Source: Dehalococcoidia bacterium (GTDB taxonomy: Bacteria; Chloroflexota; Dehalococcoidia; SHYD01; SHYC01). Taken from it: a stretch of DNA of 32,896 nucleotides. Under the pieces are notes generated by a model that was given only the letters and a program-made list of their open reading frames with translations, did no database searches and was not told where the DNA came from. Below, in pieces: positions 16,737-25,155 of this stretch. Each line of letters opens with the position of its first letter. Positions within the stretch are counted from its first letter, which is position 1. The stretch is taken from assembly GCA_009693005.1 (NCBI GenBank), contig SHYC01000005.1:1-32896 (forward strand). The letters run 5' to 3'. The position numbers and the translations under genes are program-made.

Positions 16737-16765
16737 ATCATACGTAGCAGACCTTGGTGTGTCAA
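16737..16765 (-). promoter_or_regulatory. Near-consensus promoter of the DUF47-Pit operon
   Basis: On the minus strand TTGACA (6/6), a 17-nt spacer and TATGAT (5/6) form a strong sigma-70-type promoter. It points toward DUF47, with a start near 16729. Confidence 0.65.
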
Positions 16766-16775
16766 GATACCTAAT

Positions 16776-16792
16776 TAAACAGGCCCTGTTTA
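16776..16792. promoter_or_regulatory. 17-bp perfect palindrome between Pit operon and regulator
   Basis: TAAACAGG-C-CCTGTTTA is a perfect inverted repeat just upstream of the Pit operon -35 box, in the divergent intergenic region shared with the PhoB-like gene. Its position suits an activator or a shared operator. The binding protein is not known. Confidence 0.5.
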
Positions 16793-16973
16793 CCGCCATT
16801 GTCCTCTTTCGACGGCTCAAGCACTGTAGCCGCGCTCATTGTAACAACATTATAGACATTTAGCGAAAACGAAACCCAGACGAGCCGGAGGATGCTGGAC
16901 TCGAATATTTTTCGTATACTTTCTATGCTGTATATCGCTTAGGTCGGTATTCAACGATTGATACTTCTTTTGG

Positions 16974-17678
16974 ATGAGAGGATGTCCTTTGGCAAGCATA
17001 TTGATCCTCGGTAAAGAAAACGGCGATGAAGAGATCTCCAGGCTGGCTCAAGACCTGCGCAAAAGAGGCCACCGCTTGGAGCTTACCGCAGATATCGATG
17101 AGGCCATGTCTCTGGTGGAGGGAAGGAGTGTAGATGTGGTTTTTATCGATCTGCTCACAGACTTCTTGCATAAGGAGGATATCAGACATGTCGTCCAGGA
17201 GTGCGGGCGGATAAAACCCGTCTCTGTTATCGCGTGTCTAAGCGAGTTTGGGTTACACGACTATGATGTGTCGATGGGCTTTACAGATTTTGTGGTTCAG
17301 CCGTTTAGAGCTACAGAGCTGCACGCGAGACTTCAAATGGCCTTGTGGCGCGATGGCAAAAGCAAAACTGATGATGATGTCATTGTATCCGGAGGCCTGC
17401 GGCTTGACCTGTCAAGGTACGAGGTGCATCTTCTTGGTCGGCCGATCGAGCTCACCTTCAAGGAATTCGAGCTGCTCAGGTTTTTGGCCACTAACCCGGA
17501 GAAGGTTTACAGCAGGGAGACGCTGTTAAACAGGGTATGGGGCTATGATTATTACGGCGGCGCTAGGACTGTGGATGTCCATATTCGGCGGCTCAGGAGC
17601 AAGATAGAGGAAGCCGATCGTTCCTTTATCGAGACGGTTCGAAACGTTGGTTATAGGTTTAGGGTTGGCGCCGGCTAG
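16974..17678 (+). CDS. OmpR/PhoB-family regulator with atypical receiver domain
   Basis: The 234-aa protein has an N-terminal receiver-like domain (about 1-118) and a C-terminal winged helix (about 130-232: LTFKEFELLRFLATNPEKVYSRETLLNRVWGYDYYGGARTVDVHIRRLRSKI in pieces), typical of PhoB/OmpR DNA binding. The receiver is unusual: the acidic pair after strand 1 is missing (ILILGKENGDEE), and the conserved Lys-Pro reads Gln-Pro (FVVQPF). The aspartate in VVFIDLL remains. No histidine kinase gene is nearby. It may act without normal phosphorylation. A TTG at 16989 with GAGAGGA upstream is an alternative start that begins at the receiver. It is divergent from the Pit operon, hinting at phosphate control. 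Confidence 0.88.
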   Translation: MRGCPLASILILGKENGDEEISRLAQDLRKRGHRLELTADIDEAMSLVEGRSVDVVFIDLLTDFLHKEDIRHVVQECGRIKPVSVIACLSEFGLHDYDVSMGFTDFVVQPFRATELHARLQMALWRDGKSKTDDDVIVSGGLRLDLSRYEVHLLGRPIELTFKEFELLRFLATNPEKVYSRETLLNRVWGYDYYGGARTVDVHIRRLRSKIEEADRSFIETVRNVGYRFRVGAG

Positions 17679-17795
17679 TGTTGTTGTTCCAAAATTGCGG
17701 TACTATGCTGAGTCCACGGCAGCCGGATTGAACAGTCACAAAGCATTATGCTAGAATTTCAGCGAGTTAGGTATACAGGAAAGGGAACCAAGGCT

Positions 17796-18158
17796 ATGCC
17801 GATTTACGAGTACAGGTGCGACATCTGCAAGGCGAAGTTCTCTCTGTTCTTCAAGAGCGTTGCGTTAGTTGAGGAGCCACACTGTACAAAATGCGGCAGC
17901 ACAGATGTCGCTCGTCTCGTGTCATTATTTGGCGTGCTGCGGTCAGAGGAAAGTCGCATGGAGAATCTGTCGGACGAAAGCTGGATGGGCGACATAGACG
18001 AGTCCGATCCACGGAGCATTGCCCGCTTGGCCAAGCGCATGCGGCGAGAGATGGGCGATGATTTTGGTCCGGAAATGGAAGAAATGGCAGAGCAGATGGC
18101 GTCGGGCGAGGCCCCGGATGAGTTTGGGGGGGGCGACTCCTTCTCGGGAGACTTTTGA
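17796..18158 (+). CDS. FmdB-family zinc ribbon protein
   Basis: The ATG at 17796 gives a 120-aa protein starting MPIYEYRCDICKAKF, the classic FmdB opening; the ORF-track extension to 17748 is not supported. The zinc ribbon uses C8-x2-C11 and CTKCGS. The remainder is acidic and Met-rich (SDESWMGDIDESD, EMEEMAEQMASG), with a Gly/Asp tail, and is probably disordered. FmdB proteins were first described as putative regulators of formamidase; their general role is unclear. It stands alone between the regulator and thiE, about 130 bp before the latter. Confidence 0.88.
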   Translation: MPIYEYRCDICKAKFSLFFKSVALVEEPHCTKCGSTDVARLVSLFGVLRSEESRMENLSDESWMGDIDESDPRSIARLAKRMRREMGDDFGPEMEEMAEQMASGEAPDEFGGGDSFSGDF

Positions 18159-18290
18159 GACATTTCAAGTTTAGCCTTCCTACCAACCAATTCGTTGTCC
18201 CTGTGCAAATGAACGGCTCCTCCGGAAACAACGCGTTCGGTCGTGAGTTTGGTGCGCGCAATTTGAAATGCGCCACAACGGATTGACTGT

Positions 18291-19379
18291 ATGTCAACAT
18301 CTGCACGCCTCTCCGCTCTCCGTATGGCCGATGCAAACGCAAATCGGTGTAATGAGGGCCTCCGCGTACTAGAGGATGTGGCCCGCTTTGTTCTGGATAA
18401 CTCTGAACTCACCTCTCTGCTTAGAGAGTTGCGACATAACATCGTCAAGGCTGTGGCAAATGGGCTTAACGAGTATGTGTTGATGCTAGGCGCCCGCCAC
18501 ACCGAGCAAGACGTGGGATACAAGCCTGCAGGGGATATCGCACCGAGGACTGATCTTGTTGAGCTGGTGGTAGCCAACGCTAAACGTGCCCAGCAGTCAC
18601 TTCGAGTTCTGGAGGAGCTTGGGCGTCTTCCTCATTTCGAGATTCAGAACACAGCTTTTTTTCAGAGTGCCAGATATAGGTGCTACCAGATCGAGCAGCA
18701 ACTGGTGTCTCTTCTAGCACGGAGAGATAAGTTAGACAGATTGCCAGGGCTTTACGCAATTATTGATCCGGAGATGGTGGGCGCCATTTCTGTCGTAGAG
18801 GCCGCGCGACAGGCGGTCCTGGGAGGCGCCAGCGTAGTACAGCTAAGGGATAAGAAAAGAGAGCGCGGCGCGATCCTGCAGGACGCAGTCGCCATCAAAG
18901 AGTTATGTGCGGTGCTGGGCGCTATCTTTATAGTCAACGATTATCCGGACGTAGCCGCCGCTTGTGCCGCCGACGGAGTACATTTGGGACAGCAAGATAT
19001 GACAGTTGAGGCCGCAAGAAAGGTTCTGCCATATACTGCTGTCATCGGCAGGTCTACCGCCACTGTAGAAGAAGCCCTCAGGGCAGTGGAAGATGGTGCA
19101 GACTACGTGGCAGTGGGGGCCATCTTTCCAACCGATTCCAAATCGGATACCAGGCCTGCGGGACTGGAGACCCTGAAAAGGGTGCGAGAGGCAGTGTCTG
19201 TTCCGATTGTTGCTATTGGGGGAATCAACGCTGATAATTTGTCCCAAGTCGTTATGTCCGGAGCTGATGGAGTTGCGGTAATAAGTGCCTTGCTGAAGCA
19301 GGACGATGTTCGGGGCGCCGCAAGTATCTTGACCGTGAGGTTCAAAGAAAGTTATGCCAGACCCATCTGGAAAGCTTGA
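18291..19379 (+). CDS. thiE: ThiD2-ThiE fusion, thiamine-phosphate synthase
   Basis: The 362-aa protein has an N-terminal ThiD2 domain (about 1-145; LRMADANANRCNEGLRVLEDVARF, LRELRHNIVKAV) and a C-terminal ThiE TIM barrel (about 150-355). ThiE residues are clear: VVQLRDKK, FIVNDYPD, DGVHLGQQD, DYVAVGAIFPTDSK and AIGGI. ThiE joins HMP-diphosphate and HET-phosphate to make thiamine phosphate. ThiD2 has been proposed from comparative genomics as an alternative HMP-phosphate kinase. No TPP riboswitch was seen in the 130-bp upstream region. Its last 26 nt overlap the translin gene. Confidence 0.93.
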   Translation: MSTSARLSALRMADANANRCNEGLRVLEDVARFVLDNSELTSLLRELRHNIVKAVANGLNEYVLMLGARHTEQDVGYKPAGDIAPRTDLVELVVANAKRAQQSLRVLEELGRLPHFEIQNTAFFQSARYRCYQIEQQLVSLLARRDKLDRLPGLYAIIDPEMVGAISVVEAARQAVLGGASVVQLRDKKRERGAILQDAVAIKELCAVLGAIFIVNDYPDVAAACAADGVHLGQQDMTVEAARKVLPYTAVIGRSTATVEEALRAVEDGADYVAVGAIFPTDSKSDTRPAGLETLKRVREAVSVPIVAIGGINADNLSQVVMSGADGVAVISALLKQDDVRGAASILTVRFKESYARPIWKA

Positions 19380-19992
19380 TGGCATAGTAAACGACGCAAT
19401 AGCCAGGTTTCAGGAAAAGTCCAGGGCAAGAGAGAGAGGACTCCAGATATCCAGGGGAGTCATACGCCTTTCTGCCAATGCGATAAGGGCCGTGCATAGA
19501 AGAGAATTCGACAGGGCGTCCGCCCTGTTAGCGGATGCGGCGACCTTGTTGACAGAGGCGAATACCGTGCTGGCCGACCATTTTGATATTTACTATGCAG
19601 GATTTATTCCGGATGCGCAGAAAGAGTATGCTGAAGCCCGTATAACCTTGGCACTGATAAAAGGGGGTGTGCCGCCGGGTCCGGGAGAGCTTGGGATTGG
19701 CGACGCTCCATATCTCAACGGCATGGGCGAGGTTACCGGGGAGCTGCGAAGATATATCCTGGATGCTTTAAGACGAGGGGAAACGGATGGCTGTGAGACC
19801 ATGCTTGGCATGATGGACGATATTTACAGCCTTCTGGTCACCGTGGATTTTCCGGACGCAATGACAGGCTCGCTTAGACGAACAACAGACAGCGTACGCG
19901 GCATTCTAGAAAGGACCCGCGGCGATGTTACAATGGCCCTGGTAAGCCAGAGCCTGGGCGCTAAGCTGATGGACGCTAACAAGGGCGGATAA
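19354..19992 (+). CDS. Translin family protein
   Basis: The 212-aa, all-helical protein matches translin/Trax: an EYAEARITLALI segment in the middle and the C-terminal MMDDIYSLLVTVDFPDAMTG and RRTTDSVRGILERTRGDVT signature. Translin and Trax form ring-shaped oligomers that bind and cut single-stranded nucleic acid. The EYAEA element resembles the acidic motif at the Trax RNase site, so nuclease activity is plausible but unproven. The ATG at 19354 lies inside thiE (26-nt overlap), with AAAGAAAG upstream. A terminator follows about 110 bp after the stop. Bacterial members are often misannotated as haloacid dehalogenase. Confidence 0.85.
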   Translation: MPDPSGKLDGIVNDAIARFQEKSRARERGLQISRGVIRLSANAIRAVHRREFDRASALLADAATLLTEANTVLADHFDIYYAGFIPDAQKEYAEARITLALIKGGVPPGPGELGIGDAPYLNGMGEVTGELRRYILDALRRGETDGCETMLGMMDDIYSLLVTVDFPDAMTGSLRRTTDSVRGILERTRGDVTMALVSQSLGAKLMDANKGG

Positions 19993-20101
19993 AAGCTGCT
20001 GGGCCGTCGTAGGTTTGCAGGCCAGGGTATTACGGTGTATTAATCCAGGCGATAACCTACATACGATGCTATAAGGTTGGACCATCAGGTTCTTGCTAAA
20101 C

Positions 20102-20126
20102 AAGGACCTCGGCAGGTCCTTTTTGT
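20102..20126 (+). terminator. Rho-independent terminator after the thiE-translin pair
   Basis: AAGGACCT-cggc-AGGTCCTT is a perfect 8-bp stem followed by TTTGTTT. It ends the fmdB/thiE/translin side and isolates hppA. Confidence 0.85.
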
Positions 20127-20354
20127 TTCGCCTGTTTTTTGTATTTATTCGAGCTTTTCTGAAGCGCTGTAACTTATAGGGGTGTTAATTGGTTTCTATA
20201 TTATGGGTTTAGGCCTTGCAAGACACCGGCGCCTTCACTCGTGATTGTCCCAGTATTAAACATTTTCGAAGCAACAACTGTCAGGAGGTGGCGCGGAGAG
20301 AAGTTGAATAAGGACTCAGCACAGAATTAGGGTTGAATGAAAGCAGCAGGGTAC
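20127..20354. other. Intergenic stretch between translin terminator and hppA promoter
   Basis: No coding frame or known RNA is recognised in this stretch. Confidence 0.5.
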
Positions 20355-20417
20355 TTGTGAATTCACTCACAAGCTGATATATTCTTTAATGCTTAATTAC
20401 ACCCAGACCTTGTGAAT
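20355..20417 (+). promoter_or_regulatory. hppA promoter with overlapping inverted and direct repeats
   Basis: TTGTGA (20356-20361), a 17-nt spacer and TATATT (20379-20384) form a plausible promoter with a start about 50 nt before the ATG. The -35 box lies inside CTTGTG-aattcact-CACAAG (20355-20374), and CTTGTGAAT recurs at 20409-20417 in the leader. This suggests binding of a regulator. Confidence 0.5.
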
Positions 20418-20440
20418 CATCTACGGGAGGATAGAAGCTT

Positions 20441-22609
20441 ATGAATATTATTTTGATCGTTCCAGCATCTGGTATTGCGGCGGTCCTCTTCGCAATCTGG
20501 CTGGCCCGTGACGTCTTGAGCAGGGATACCGGAACTGCTGCGATGCAAGACATAGCCGGCATGATCTTCGAGGGTGCGATGGCGTTTCTTAAGCGCCAGT
20601 ATCAGACCATAGCCATACTGGCTGTTGTGACGGCCGTTGTTATCTCCGTTATTGTCGGAGGGTTTGAAGGCAGCAGTGAAATAGGAATCCTAACCGGAAT
20701 CGCCTTCATTGTCGGGGCTTCCTGCTCTGCGATATCAGGATACGTCGGCATGTACATATCCGTCCGCTCCAATCTCCGCTGTGCGGCTGCGGCGCAGCAT
20801 AGCCTGAAGGATGCTGTGACTGTCTCGCTGAGAGGCGGCGCTGTATCGGGGTTCCTGGTAGTTGCTCTGAGCCTGCTGGGTGTCTCCGGCATTTATTGGG
20901 TATACAGCAGCATCCTGGGCCACGCTTTGGACGAGACTCCGTTCCTGATTGTGGGCTTTGGGTTTGGAGCCAGCTTCGTAGCCCTTTTCGCCCAGCTTGG
21001 TGGCGGTATATATACTAAGGCCGCCGACGTTGGTTCGGACTTGGTAGGTAAGATAGAGGCTGGAATTCCAGAGGACGACCCGCGTAACGCAGCGGTCGTA
21101 GCAGACCTGGTTGGAGACAACGTTGGAGACTGCGCCGGCCGTGGCGCGGACCTTTTCGAGTCCATGTCAGCCGAGAACATAGGGGCCATGATCCTGGGCG
21201 TAGCCATCTATCGGATGACGAACGACGTCTCCTGGATACTTTTTCCCCTGGTCCTCCGCTCCTTTGGCATAATGGCGGCAATGGTCGGGCTCCTTTCGGT
21301 GCCGGCCTTTACCAAAGAGGGCCGTGATCCGATGACAGCTCTAAGCGCTGGGTACTGGGTAACCTCAGGGCTCTCGGTATTGGGCTTAGCGTTCGTAACC
21401 AACCACATGCTGGGTGAGCACTGGATGTGGTTCTTCTTCGCCGGCCTGGTTGGAATAGCCACCGGAATAGCTTTTGTTTACATAACGCAATACTATACGT
21501 CAGGGGGCTGGCGGCCGGTCCAGGAAATAGCCCAGGCGTCTAAGACTGGCCCTGCAACCAACATTATTATTGGCACGGCAGTGGGCTTTGAGACCACCGC
21601 CGTGACCGCCGTTTGTGTAGGTGTAGCTCTGGTTTCGTCCTATGCTCTGGGCGGCCAGTCCGGACTGCCCAACGGCGGCGTCTTTGGTACGGCCGTTGCG
21701 ACCATGAGCATGCTGATGTCTGCAGCCTATGTGCTGGCTATGGACACCTTTGGCCCCATAACGGACAACGCCGGCGGTATTACTGAGATGGCCCATGCCT
21801 CCGCCGGAGCCAGAGAGATAACGGATTCCCTGGATGCCGTGGGCAATACCACCAAGGCTTTGACAAAAGGATACGCGGTAGGCTCCGCAGCCCTGGCCGC
21901 GTTCTTGCTCTTCAGCGCTTATCTGGATAAGGTCAAGGAGCATTTTATTTCCACGGGCCTGCCGTTGAGTAACGGCACTTTTATCCGTAGTCTTGAAGAT
22001 CCGCTTCCCGTAGACCTTTCCAAGGTCGAGGTCTTCGTCGGGGCGCTCATGGGCGTAATGCTCGTGTTCCTCTTCAGCTCTCTGGCTATCAGGGCTGTTG
22101 GTCGTACCGCTGGCAGCATTATCGAAGAGGTGCGCAGGCAGTTCCGTGAGAACCCAGGTATTATGCTAGGCACTGTAAGACCGGACTACCACCGCGCTGT
22201 TGATATAACCACCACCGCTGCGCTAAAGGAGATGGTTGCGCCCGGTATTCTGGCGGTAGGAATGCCCGTGGTGGTCGGCTTGGTCTTTCGCTTCACCAGA
22301 GGCGGCGATTCCGGATGGGAGTCCGTTGCCGGCTTTGTAATGGTAGGCACCATAGCAGGCATCATCCTGGCCACTTTCTTGAACAATAGCGGTGGAGCTT
22401 GGGACAACGCCAAGAAATTCATCGAGGCGGGTAACCTTAAGGATGATAACGGGCAAGTAATATTAAAGGGTTCTATGGCGCATGCCGCCGCTGTCGTAGG
22501 CGATACGGTGGGCGACCCATTTAAGGATACAGCAGGTCCGTCTCTGCACGTGCTGGTGAAGCTTCTGAGCACTATTACGCTGGTGCTGGCTCCGCTTTTC
22601 ATATCTTAA
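20441..22609 (+). CDS. hppA: K+-independent membrane-bound pyrophosphatase (proton pump)
   Basis: The 722-aa protein with about 16 spans is a complete membrane pyrophosphatase, which couples PPi hydrolysis to ion export. The substrate site is present: TKAADVGSDLVGKIEAGIPE, DDPRNAAVVADLVGDNVGDCAG, and the C-terminal GDTVGDPFKDTAGPS. The key segment reads GNTTKA, with Lys where K+-dependent enzymes have Ala, so it is assigned to the K+-independent class, known as proton pumps. GGGAGG lies about 10 nt ahead of the ATG. It is monocistronic, with its own promoter and terminator. It would save energy by using PPi from biosynthesis. Confidence 0.97.
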   Translation: MNIILIVPASGIAAVLFAIWLARDVLSRDTGTAAMQDIAGMIFEGAMAFLKRQYQTIAILAVVTAVVISVIVGGFEGSSEIGILTGIAFIVGASCSAISGYVGMYISVRSNLRCAAAAQHSLKDAVTVSLRGGAVSGFLVVALSLLGVSGIYWVYSSILGHALDETPFLIVGFGFGASFVALFAQLGGGIYTKAADVGSDLVGKIEAGIPEDDPRNAAVVADLVGDNVGDCAGRGADLFESMSAENIGAMILGVAIYRMTNDVSWILFPLVLRSFGIMAAMVGLLSVPAFTKEGRDPMTALSAGYWVTSGLSVLGLAFVTNHMLGEHWMWFFFAGLVGIATGIAFVYITQYYTSGGWRPVQEIAQASKTGPATNIIIGTAVGFETTAVTAVCVGVALVSSYALGGQSGLPNGGVFGTAVATMSMLMSAAYVLAMDTFGPITDNAGGITEMAHASAGAREITDSLDAVGNTTKALTKGYAVGSAALAAFLLFSAYLDKVKEHFISTGLPLSNGTFIRSLEDPLPVDLSKVEVFVGALMGVMLVFLFSSLAIRAVGRTAGSIIEEVRRQFRENPGIMLGTVRPDYHRAVDITTTAALKEMVAPGILAVGMPVVVGLVFRFTRGGDSGWESVAGFVMVGTIAGIILATFLNNSGGAWDNAKKFIEAGNLKDDNGQVILKGSMAHAAAVVGDTVGDPFKDTAGPSLHVLVKLLSTITLVLAPLFIS

Positions 22610-22670
22610 GAAGAGGGACATTAAGTGCAGGGCTTAAGGTCTGTTTGGAACGATAAGTAGTCCTGTAAGG

Positions 22671-22706
22671 AAGAGGGCAGCCCAATCTATGGGTTGCCCT
22701 CTTTGT
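22671..22706 (+). terminator. Rho-independent terminator of hppA
   Basis: AAGAGGGCAGCCC pairs with GGGTTGCCCTCTT (13 bp with one G-T pair, 7-nt loop) and runs into TTTG. It lies 60 bp behind the hppA stop. Confidence 0.85.
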
Positions 22707-22789
22707 CGTGTCCGGATCATGACACTAGCAGAATAGAATCAAAATTAGGAAACTATCGCTCCTTTGCTCTGTGCCGTCGAGATCAGGCT

Positions 22790-24247
22790 CTAATCCTTAC
22801 TGCGACCAGAGTCCTTGTTATCTTTATTGTCCGAATTTGCCGGTCCAGGTGTGGGGGTTGACTGAGGTCCGGGCGTAGGGGACGGTGGAGGTCCTGCCGC
22901 ATTGCCCCCCTTGTTATCTTGATTGTCTGAAGCTGCCGGTCCGCGCGTAGGGGATGGTGGAGGTCCTGCCGGATTGTTTCCCTTGTTATCATCCCGGCCT
23001 TTATCCTGGGCATCTTCATTGTTGGCTTTATTGCCTATATTATCTTGATTGTCTGAATTCGCCGGTCCGGGTGTAGGCGACGGTTGAGGTCCTGCCGCAT
23101 TACCCCCCTTGTTATCGTCCCCGCCCCTGTCCTGGTTCTCTTGGGCATCGTCCTTGTTGTCTTTATTGCCTTTATTATCTTGATTGTCTGATGCTGCTGG
23201 TCCGGGCGTAGGAGATGCCTGAGGTCCTCCTGCCGAGTTATTCCCGTCTCCGCCCGCAGCATCTGCAGCCCTTTTATTGCTATCATCAGCCTTGCTGTTG
23301 CTATCCTGTTCCTTTTTGGCAGCATCATTGGAATTAGACGAACGGCTATCTTGCTGCTGATTGGCACTTTCTCTACCACTGGAGCGCTGTTGGTATGGTC
23401 CCTGTGGCTGGCTATTCTCGATGGGTCTCCCTTGGTTGTCTTTAGCATTATTTGCAGCTTCATCGTTATTCTTTGGTCCAGCGCCGGATGAGTCGCCACT
23501 TTGCGGGTTGCTTTCCTGCTTTGCTAGCGCGGTCTCGTGTCCCCTTCGTGAGACATCCAGAGCATGTTGGAGGGCTTGCTGTGCTGTTGCTGGAGCACCT
23601 GCCGCTACCGCCTTTAAAACGTCCTGTTGCCTCTGAGTTAGCTCTTCAAACCGCTGCTGGACAGTCGTCGATAGTGTCTTATCTTCAAGTCCACTTATCA
23701 CCGCAGCGGTGTACTGGCTTAAAGTATTTATTGCTTCCGGTGGGACCGGTCTTCCGACCCTGTTAAGTTCTGCTATCTCTTCGGTCCTTCGGAGAGCCAG
23801 CCTGGTATAGGTGTCAGTTTTGGCATCATCGTCGAAGGCGAGAGCAAGCTGGACGCCTTCCCATACTTCCTTGACAGAGTAGAGGGCATCTCCAGGCAGT
23901 GTGTTTGCAGAGGCAATAAGTGCACTTGCAGGGGCTAAGATAAGTACCGCAACCGCTATCAAGACAGCCGCCATCTGACGGAGGTGAAACATCGGAGCGA
24001 AGGGCATGATATTAGCGCGCGCCGGTCTTTTTCTTGAGCGCTCCAGCACTAGATTCAGAGTCGCTGTCTTAGCTCGAGTGTTAGCTGGCGCCTCTACCAG
24101 GGTTGCACTAACTCGGACGGCTATCTGGAGAAGCTCCCGCAGTTCCGCAGCATGCTCTTGATGCAGCGCGAGAAAATCCTCTATAGCTCCGCCGTTGGCG
24201 ACAGAGTCTATACCTTGTTGTAATAGGTCATCGAGCGGTTGTTGCAT
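22790..24247 (-). CDS. DUF5667 protein with repetitive hydrophilic tail, probable ECF sigma partner
   Basis: The 485-aa protein has an N-terminal cytoplasmic part (about 1-85, with EDFLALHQEHAAELRELL as in anti-sigma-like modules), one membrane span at 92-114, then the DUF5667 domain (about 115-220; LPGDALYSVKEVWEGVQLAL and the RLALRRTEEIAEL helix). From about 245 on it is low complexity: Asn/Asp/Gln/Ser-rich, then four or so copies of a Pro-rich SPTPGPAxSDNQDNKG unit. The gene begins 10 bp after the ECF sigma gene, so it is probably its membrane regulator or sensor; no classic zinc anti-sigma motif is visible. The tail would extend outside the cell, perhaps through the envelope. Confidence 0.82.
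   Translation of the reverse strand: MQQPLDDLLQQGIDSVANGGAIEDFLALHQEHAAELRELLQIAVRVSATLVEAPANTRAKTATLNLVLERSRKRPARANIMPFAPMFHLRQMAAVLIAVAVLILAPASALIASANTLPGDALYSVKEVWEGVQLALAFDDDAKTDTYTRLALRRTEEIAELNRVGRPVPPEAINTLSQYTAAVISGLEDKTLSTTVQQRFEELTQRQQDVLKAVAAGAPATAQQALQHALDVSRRGHETALAKQESNPQSGDSSGAGPKNNDEAANNAKDNQGRPIENSQPQGPYQQRSSGRESANQQQDSRSSNSNDAAKKEQDSNSKADDSNKRAADAAGGDGNNSAGGPQASPTPGPAASDNQDNKGNKDNKDDAQENQDRGGDDNKGGNAAGPQPSPTPGPANSDNQDNIGNKANNEDAQDKGRDDNKGNNPAGPPPSPTRGPAASDNQDNKGGNAAGPPPSPTPGPQSTPTPGPANSDNKDNKDSGRSKD
22793..23240 (-). repeat. Tandem coding repeats in the DUF5667 tail
   Basis: About four degenerate units encode GP-x-PSPTPGPA-(A/N)-SDNQDNKGN with variable Asp/Asn/Lys-rich linkers. 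DNA repeats are visible, such as TTGATTGTCTGAA and GGTCC(G/C)G(G/C)GTAGG. Such tracts tend to change length. Confidence 0.75.
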
Positions 24248-24257
24248 CTTATCTCGG

Positions 24258-24809
24258 CTATCGGGCGATCACGCGCCGCAGCGCTCGCAAGGCTTGTGAC
24301 TGGGTAGCTTTGACCGTACCCTCCGCCTTTCCTAGAGTTTTTGCGGTTTCACTGACAGAGAGGCCGCTAGCAAATCTCAGGGTAATGACGTCTTGCTGAG
24401 CAGGCGTAAGTCCTCGTATTGCCTTTACTAACTCCTCATTGGTCAGGGAACGTTCTACCTCAAGCTCTGTACTGGCATTCGACGCCATGTCTATCTCGTC
24501 CATCCCTACTTGTGGCCTCCTGGACCTCCGCCGAAGTTGGTCTACTACCGCGTTATGGGCTATGCGAAACAGCCAGGCCGCAAAGGGAAGCCCCTTCAAT
24601 CGATAGCTGGGCAGCTTGTCCACCATCTTCAGAAAAACACCTTGGGCAAGGTCCTCTGAGTCGGAGCGGCTTCCCAGCCTGGTCAAAGCGAATCGATAGA
24701 CCCGATCATAGTAGCGCTCGTATAAGGCGGCAAGACACGCCTGGTCTCCCTTTTGGGCCTTGGAAACCAGCACATCCTCAGCTAGTGCAGCTATGTCTGT
24801 GCTATTCAC
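24258..24809 (-). CDS. ECF-type sigma-70 factor
   Basis: The 183-aa protein has sigma region 2 (about 22-95: YERYYDRVYRFALTRLG, SEDLAQGVFLKMV, FAAWLFRIAHNAVVDQLRRR) and region 4 (about 125-180: LTPAQQDVITLRFASGLS, AKTLGKAEGTVKATQSQALRAL). Length and two-domain build fit an ECF sigma factor. The start is a GTG at 24809. The DUF5667 membrane protein gene follows 10 bp later, a pair often seen in Chloroflexota. No matching ECF promoter was recognised in the 345 bp upstream. Confidence 0.93.
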   Translation of the reverse strand: MNSTDIAALAEDVLVSKAQKGDQACLAALYERYYDRVYRFALTRLGSRSDSEDLAQGVFLKMVDKLPSYRLKGLPFAAWLFRIAHNAVVDQLRRRSRRPQVGMDEIDMASNASTELEVERSLTNEELVKAIRGLTPAQQDVITLRFASGLSVSETAKTLGKAEGTVKATQSQALRALRRVIAR

Positions 24810-25155
24810 CTCTGGCTCTCTTGCAACTGCAGGGCCCTGGCCGGTCTACAGCCTTAAGCGAGCCATTCAGATGTTGTGTTGCTTTCATATTAGATAACGC
24901 ATTTCCGTATGATGTGTTTAGTCTCAAATCGGTCATTTTATCTGAAGAGGCGCTGTTATGTTCTCTATTGGTGTTAGATTGCGGTCTGTGTATGATAACT
25001 AGCTTCCATAACCCATATTAACTCAAACATATTAACCCGCTTTGGGCGTTAGGAATACACAGCTATTTCCATCTCTGAGTGATGAGCCCAAGGCCATGGA
25101 CGATTCCAAACGGGGGGTTACGGTACCCAATAGGGGGTTGAGAGTAACAAACGAG
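24810..25155. other. Intergenic stretch upstream of the sigma factor gene
   Basis: Nothing convincing is seen in this stretch: no coding frame, RNA or clear promoter. Confidence 0.5.

Noticed and set aside
16457-16765. 102-aa minus-strand ORF and the plus-strand ORF opposite
   Set aside because: The first begins at the -35 box of the Pit promoter, upstream of the likely transcription start, and neither has an RBS or motif.
17804-18577. 257-aa minus-strand ORF over fmdB and thiE
   Set aside because: It is antisense to two well-supported genes and is Ser/Arg-rich without any motif.
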